Of a stretch of DNA of 64,000 nt, positions 61,267 through 64,000 are shown in pieces. The first letter of the stretch is position 1. The number at the start of each line of letters is the position of its first letter. The position numbers and the translations under genes were made by a program. The stretch is from Bacillota bacterium (GTDB lineage Bacteria; Bacillota; Clostridia; Lachnospirales; Lachnospiraceae), in assembly GCA_023457255.1 (NCBI GenBank), contig JAEWMB010000042.1, positions 62,001 through 126,000 on the forward strand, read 5' to 3'. The notes below the pieces were generated by a model. It saw only the letters and a program-made list of their open reading frames with translations, ran no database searches and had not been told where the DNA came from.

Positions 61267-61418
61267 TTGACAGATAGCGGCAAATACCGTAAAATGAATG
61301 TTGCAGAATTTATGGGAACAGGGTGCGGAATTATTCCCCTACATTCTATTGAAAGGTGTTGGTATGTAACCTTGTTAACAAGGCTTGTGCCTGGAAGACA
61401 CAGGTCTTCCTTTTCTTC
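61267..61418 (+). ncRNA. Candidate short structured RNA or attenuator
   Basis: A consensus promoter (TTGACA at 61267-61272, 17-base spacer, TAAAAT at 61290-61295) is followed by three consecutive hairpins: CCTTG-TTAA-CAAGG (61370-61383), AGGC-TTGT-GCCT (61381-61392) and GGAAGAC-ACAG-GTCTTCC (61393-61410), the last with TTTTCTTC, i.e. an intrinsic terminator. The transcript would be about 115 bases. It lies 175 bases before the SDR gene, so it could be a leader or an independent RNA. No known family is recognised. Confidence 0.5.
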
Positions 61419-61560
61419 ATTACAGGAAAAAGATCTGATAAGCTTGTTTTTCTTGCTTTATAAGGTATTAGATGGAAGAGAAAGGGTAAGCTAGGGTTAG
61501 TAAGGCTTGGTTACATAGGAAGAGGGTTGAACAAAAATGCGTGTTTAACTAAGATAAAGT

Positions 61561-61586
61561 ACGCGTCGCAGCGCGTAGATGGAGAC
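61561..61586 (+). promoter_or_regulatory. Stem-loop immediately before the SDR ribosome-binding site
   Basis: ACGCG (61561-61565) pairs with CGCGT (61572-61576) around TCGCAG, followed by AGATGGAGAC and the start codon. Confidence 0.5.
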
Positions 61587-61590
61587 AGCT

Positions 61591-62382
61591 ATGAGTTTTA
61601 CGGAGAAATTTTCATTAAAGGGAAAGATAGCATTAATTACCGGAGCATCTCATGGAATAGGATATGCAATTGCAAAAGCATATGCAGATGCAGGTGCAAC
61701 AATTGTTGTGAATGGATCACGCCAAGCTTCTGTGGACAGTGCACTTGAAAATTATAAAAATGATGGTATTAAGGCTTATGGATATGTTTGTGATGTTACA
61801 AATGAAGCGCAAGTACAAGAAATGGTAGGAAAGGTGGAACATGAAGTAGGCGTTATTGACATTTTAGTAAATAATGCAGGTATCATTAAGAGAATTCCAA
61901 TGTGTGATATGACAGCAGAGGAATTCCGCGAGGTCGTTGATGTTGATTTGAATGCACCGTTTCTTCTATCTAAAGCAGTAATTCCCGGTATGATAAGAAA
62001 AGGTCATGGTAAAATTATTAATATTTGCTCGATGACAAGTGAATTAGGACGTGAGACAGTTTCAGCTTATGCAGCCGCCAAGGGTGGGTTAAAGATGCTT
62101 ACAAAGAATATTGCATCGGAATATGGCGAGTATAATATACAGTGTAATGGTCTGGGTCCAGGGTATATCGAAACTTCTCAGACTGCGGCACTTCGCCACG
62201 AGGGTCATCCTTTTCATGAATTTATTATCGGGAGAACTCCGGCAGCAAGATGGGGAACTCCCGACGACATGACAGGTCCGGCGGTATTTCTGGCATCGGA
62301 AGCATCTGACTTTGTAAATGGCCACATCCTTTATGTGGATGGCGGAATTCTTGCTACGCTTGGTAAGCAGCCTAAATATTGA
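61591..62382 (+). CDS. SDR family sugar-acid dehydrogenase, gluconate 5-dehydrogenase-like
   Basis: About 263 residues, a classical short-chain dehydrogenase: cofactor loop ITGASHGIGYAIAKA, NNAGI, catalytic Ser in ICSMTSELG, YAAAKGG (Tyr-x-x-x-Lys), and LGPGYIETSQTAAL. It resembles gluconate 5-dehydrogenase and 2-deoxy-D-gluconate 3-dehydrogenase (IdnO/KduD) proteins, so a role in uronate or gluconate metabolism is likely but not proven. ATG 61591 with GGAGAC upstream is preferred to 61579. A convergent AraC gene follows 30 bases later. Confidence 0.86.
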   Translation: MSFTEKFSLKGKIALITGASHGIGYAIAKAYADAGATIVVNGSRQASVDSALENYKNDGIKAYGYVCDVTNEAQVQEMVGKVEHEVGVIDILVNNAGIIKRIPMCDMTAEEFREVVDVDLNAPFLLSKAVIPGMIRKGHGKIINICSMTSELGRETVSAYAAAKGGLKMLTKNIASEYGEYNIQCNGLGPGYIETSQTAALRHEGHPFHEFIIGRTPAARWGTPDDMTGPAVFLASEASDFVNGHILYVDGGILATLGKQPKY

Positions 62383-62411
62383 ATTATAGATTAACCGCGT
62401 ATTCCGGTTAG

Positions 62412-63242
62412 TTAGCGATGCAGATTTCTATATTTGCCGGGTGGCATCCCTTTCATAGTCTGAAATACTTTGGAAAAATAGAGTCCATTATCATAACCCA
62501 CTGAAGCTGCGATTGCTCCAATAGACAAATCTGTATTTTTTAATAGTGTACAGGAGTATTTGATACGAAATTCTGAGAGATACTCCTTTGGGGACTTTCC
62601 AAGGTGTGATTTAAACTCTCGAAAGAGATGGCTTCTGCTGATGCCAACATAGGCAGCTACATCATCAATGGTAATCGGATAAGAGAAATGCGACTCCATA
62701 TAGGTAATGCCTTTTTGGACATAATCAAGGTTTGGATGGTGCTTTTTCTTATGACTTGCCGCACCGGCAATAAAAAGGCTTAAGGTGATATAAAGTTGGC
62801 CAGCCATAGCAACCCCATTGGAGAGTTTATTTCCGCGGGCTTTATAAATTTTATAAAGTTGATTCTTTACATTCTCTCCGAAGGAACAGGAAGAGATCAC
62901 CGGAGATTCGCTCGAAAAATCGGTGGACTCCAAGAGCAGTCCGGTATCACTTCCGGAAAAACCAACCCAATAATATTCCCAAGGGTCGATGGCATCCGCA
63001 TAATAGGTTACTTGGGTATCCGGATAGATTAAAAATACATCACCTGCTGTCAGGGGAAAGGTTTTATGATTTGTTTCATAATATCCTTTCCCTGAAACTA
63101 TGTAATGGATCAAATAGTGGTCACGTACTCCGGGCCCCCACTGGTACTTTGGTTCACAGCGCTGGTAACCAACATTATACACCGATAAGGATACCATTTC
63201 TTTTTCTTTTACTTTATAAGAATTCTTAAATGTCTGATTCAT
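62412..63242 (-). CDS. AraC family transcriptional regulator with AraC-type cupin
   Basis: A 276-residue regulator. Residues about 15-160 form an arabinose-binding-like cupin (VRDHYLIHYIVSGKGYYETN, LTAGDVFLIYPDTQVTYYAD), and residues about 175-275 the AraC DNA-binding domain (TIDDVAAYVGISRSHLFREF and IGAIAASVGYDNGLYFSKVF). It probably responds to a sugar. It is convergent with the SDR gene and divergent from galE, and its regulon is unknown. Confidence 0.9.
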   Translation of the reverse strand: MNQTFKNSYKVKEKEMVSLSVYNVGYQRCEPKYQWGPGVRDHYLIHYIVSGKGYYETNHKTFPLTAGDVFLIYPDTQVTYYADAIDPWEYYWVGFSGSDTGLLLESTDFSSESPVISSCSFGENVKNQLYKIYKARGNKLSNGVAMAGQLYITLSLFIAGAASHKKKHHPNLDYVQKGITYMESHFSYPITIDDVAAYVGISRSHLFREFKSHLGKSPKEYLSEFRIKYSCTLLKNTDLSIGAIAASVGYDNGLYFSKVFQTMKGMPPGKYRNLHR

Positions 63243-63770
63243 CCTATTTTTCCTTCCTGTGTTTGGAGTTTGTTAACAACTGCAGAATGCGATTGAATAA
63301 ATTGTTGTTTTAAATCAGTGATATGCAGTTTTTAATCTACGTGATTATACTATTGCATAGGAATTTAGCAGTGATAATTTTATGCATAATGGTGAAAAAT
63401 CTTCCATAGTAATGAGCCGATGTGATATAATAAGAGATATTTTATTTGTAAGAAATGATTGTACTTCACAGCAAGATAGCATTTGCTTGCTGTTTCATTA
63501 TAATCCCGGACTGGCGATATGATATAAGATTTAGAATTCCGGTATTTCTATTCTGAGGTTTTTTATTATTATATCATTTCGAGTACAATATGCAACATTC
63601 TTACATAAAAAGAATACTTTTTCATATTGTAATCTTTTTAAGATAAGATAAGATATTAGTAGAAGTTCGAACGATAAAAAAGTGTGCATCTACAACGTAT
63701 AAGAAAAAAGAGTCATTAAGTAATACAAAACAGTAGAATAATAAAAAGTTCTAAAAAAGGAGGCAGTGTT
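63243..63770. promoter_or_regulatory. Divergent intergenic region between the AraC gene and galE
   Basis: A 528-base AT-rich region. A CAGCAAG (63469-63475) / CTTGCTG (63486-63492) stem lies in the middle. AAAGGAGG (about 63757-63764) is the galE ribosome-binding site. No gene or riboswitch was recognised; a distinct promoter was not assigned. Confidence 0.4.
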
Positions 63771-64000
63771 ATGAAAATTTTAGTACTTGGTGGAGCCGGA
63801 TATATTGGTTCCCATACCGTCCATGAATTGATTGCGGCAAAGGAACAGGTTGTGGTTATTGACAATCTTGAGACTGGACATAAGGAAGCAGTCCATCCGG
63901 ATGCAACATTTTATCAGGGTGATATCCGTGATCGTACATTTTTAGATACGGTATTAGAGAAAGAAAAGGACATCGATGCAGTAATTCATTTTGCCGCAAA
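63771..64000 (+). CDS. galE: UDP-glucose 4-epimerase, 5' part (runs off the window)
   Basis: The first 76 codons of an extended SDR epimerase: MKILVLGGAGYIGSHTVHEL with the GxxGxxG NAD loop, VVIDNLETGHKEAV, the GDIRD motif and AVIHFAA. This N-terminal pattern is characteristic of GalE, which interconverts UDP-glucose and UDP-galactose. AAGGAGG is 6 bases before the ATG. The catalytic YxxxK lies beyond the window end. Confidence 0.9.
   Translation, partial: MKILVLGGAGYIGSHTVHELIAAKEQVVVIDNLETGHKEAVHPDATFYQGDIRDRTFLDTVLEKEKDIDAVIHFAA

Noticed and set aside
61258..61494. 78-codon open frame before the SDR gene
   Set aside because: A strong promoter and an intrinsic terminator lie inside it, and the product shows no family features; the RNA interpretation is preferred.

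Overview
The window looks like a chromosomal segment of a low-GC anaerobic Firmicute of the Lachnospiraceae (Clostridium/Lachnoclostridium phytofermentans-like). The reasons are AT-rich intergenic DNA, strong purine-rich ribosome-binding sites, clostridial regulatory RNAs (T-box, cobalamin and TPP riboswitches), an oxygen-independent cobalamin pathway, and plant-polysaccharide functions (GH5 glucanase, CE2-like esterase, arabinose and rhamnose isomerases and kinases). The species is an inference; the sequence alone does not fix it.

Layout. (1) 1-6.0 kb: M42 aminopeptidase, LysR regulator, Gfo/Idh/MocA oxidoreductase, GNAT acetyltransferase, and a secreted parallel beta-helix protein on the minus strand. 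(2) 6.2-27.6 kb: a nearly complete anaerobic adenosylcobalamin locus, all on the plus strand. It runs cbiL, a cobalamin riboswitch, the cobalt importer cbiMNQO, cbiK, cbiF, cbiH, cbiA, cbiC, cbiD, cbiG, a triple fusion cbiJ-cbiE-cbiT, cobT, cobU, cobS, a short second CobU-like gene, cobC, cbiB, cobD, cbiP and cobO. Many genes overlap by a few bases. Cobalt enters through CbiMNQO, is inserted by CbiK into sirohydrochlorin, and the ring is methylated, contracted, amidated, adenosylated and joined to the lower ligand by the remaining enzymes. The genes that make sirohydrochlorin are not in the window. (3) 27.6-33.1 kb: serS behind a T-box, then an ABC-2 type exporter (ATPase plus two permeases) behind a leader with a 17-codon ORF and an intrinsic terminator, then a small RDAC-motif protein. 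(4) 33.3-43.8 kb: methyltransferase, Hsp20, NudC, a truncated aspartyl-tRNA synthetase remnant, an SGNH/CE2-type esterase, a tocopherol-cyclase-like protein, an ECF sigma/anti-sigma pair (minus strand), a DUF1836 regulator, and an NfeD/flotillin pair. (5) 44.1-53.0 kb: pentose and deoxyhexose use: FGGY ribulokinase-like kinase, AraR, AraA, then RhaB, RhaA, an AraC regulator and rhamnose mutarotase. The aldolase/epimerase steps (AraD, RhaD) and sugar transporters are absent. (6) 53.2-56.6 kb: TPP-riboswitch-controlled thiamine-precursor uptake genes (YkoF-like protein, ThiX, ThiY, ThiZ). (7) 56.9-64 kb: RecQ, a MutS-family C-terminal remnant, a secreted GH5 glucanase, a candidate short structured RNA, an SDR sugar-acid dehydrogenase, an AraC regulator (minus strand), and the 5' part of galE running off the window.

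Most noteworthy observations: the leader peptide/attenuator before the ABC exporter; a promoter-hairpins-terminator unit at 61.27-61.42 kb that looks like an uncharacterised small RNA or attenuator; a family of short GC-rich stem-loops placed directly before the ribosome-binding sites of unrelated genes; the CbiJ-CbiE-CbiT triple fusion; an in-frame low-complexity insertion in CobC; and a tandem repeat array inside the cobalamin locus. No CRISPR array, intact insertion sequence, prophage, rRNA or tRNA gene was seen.
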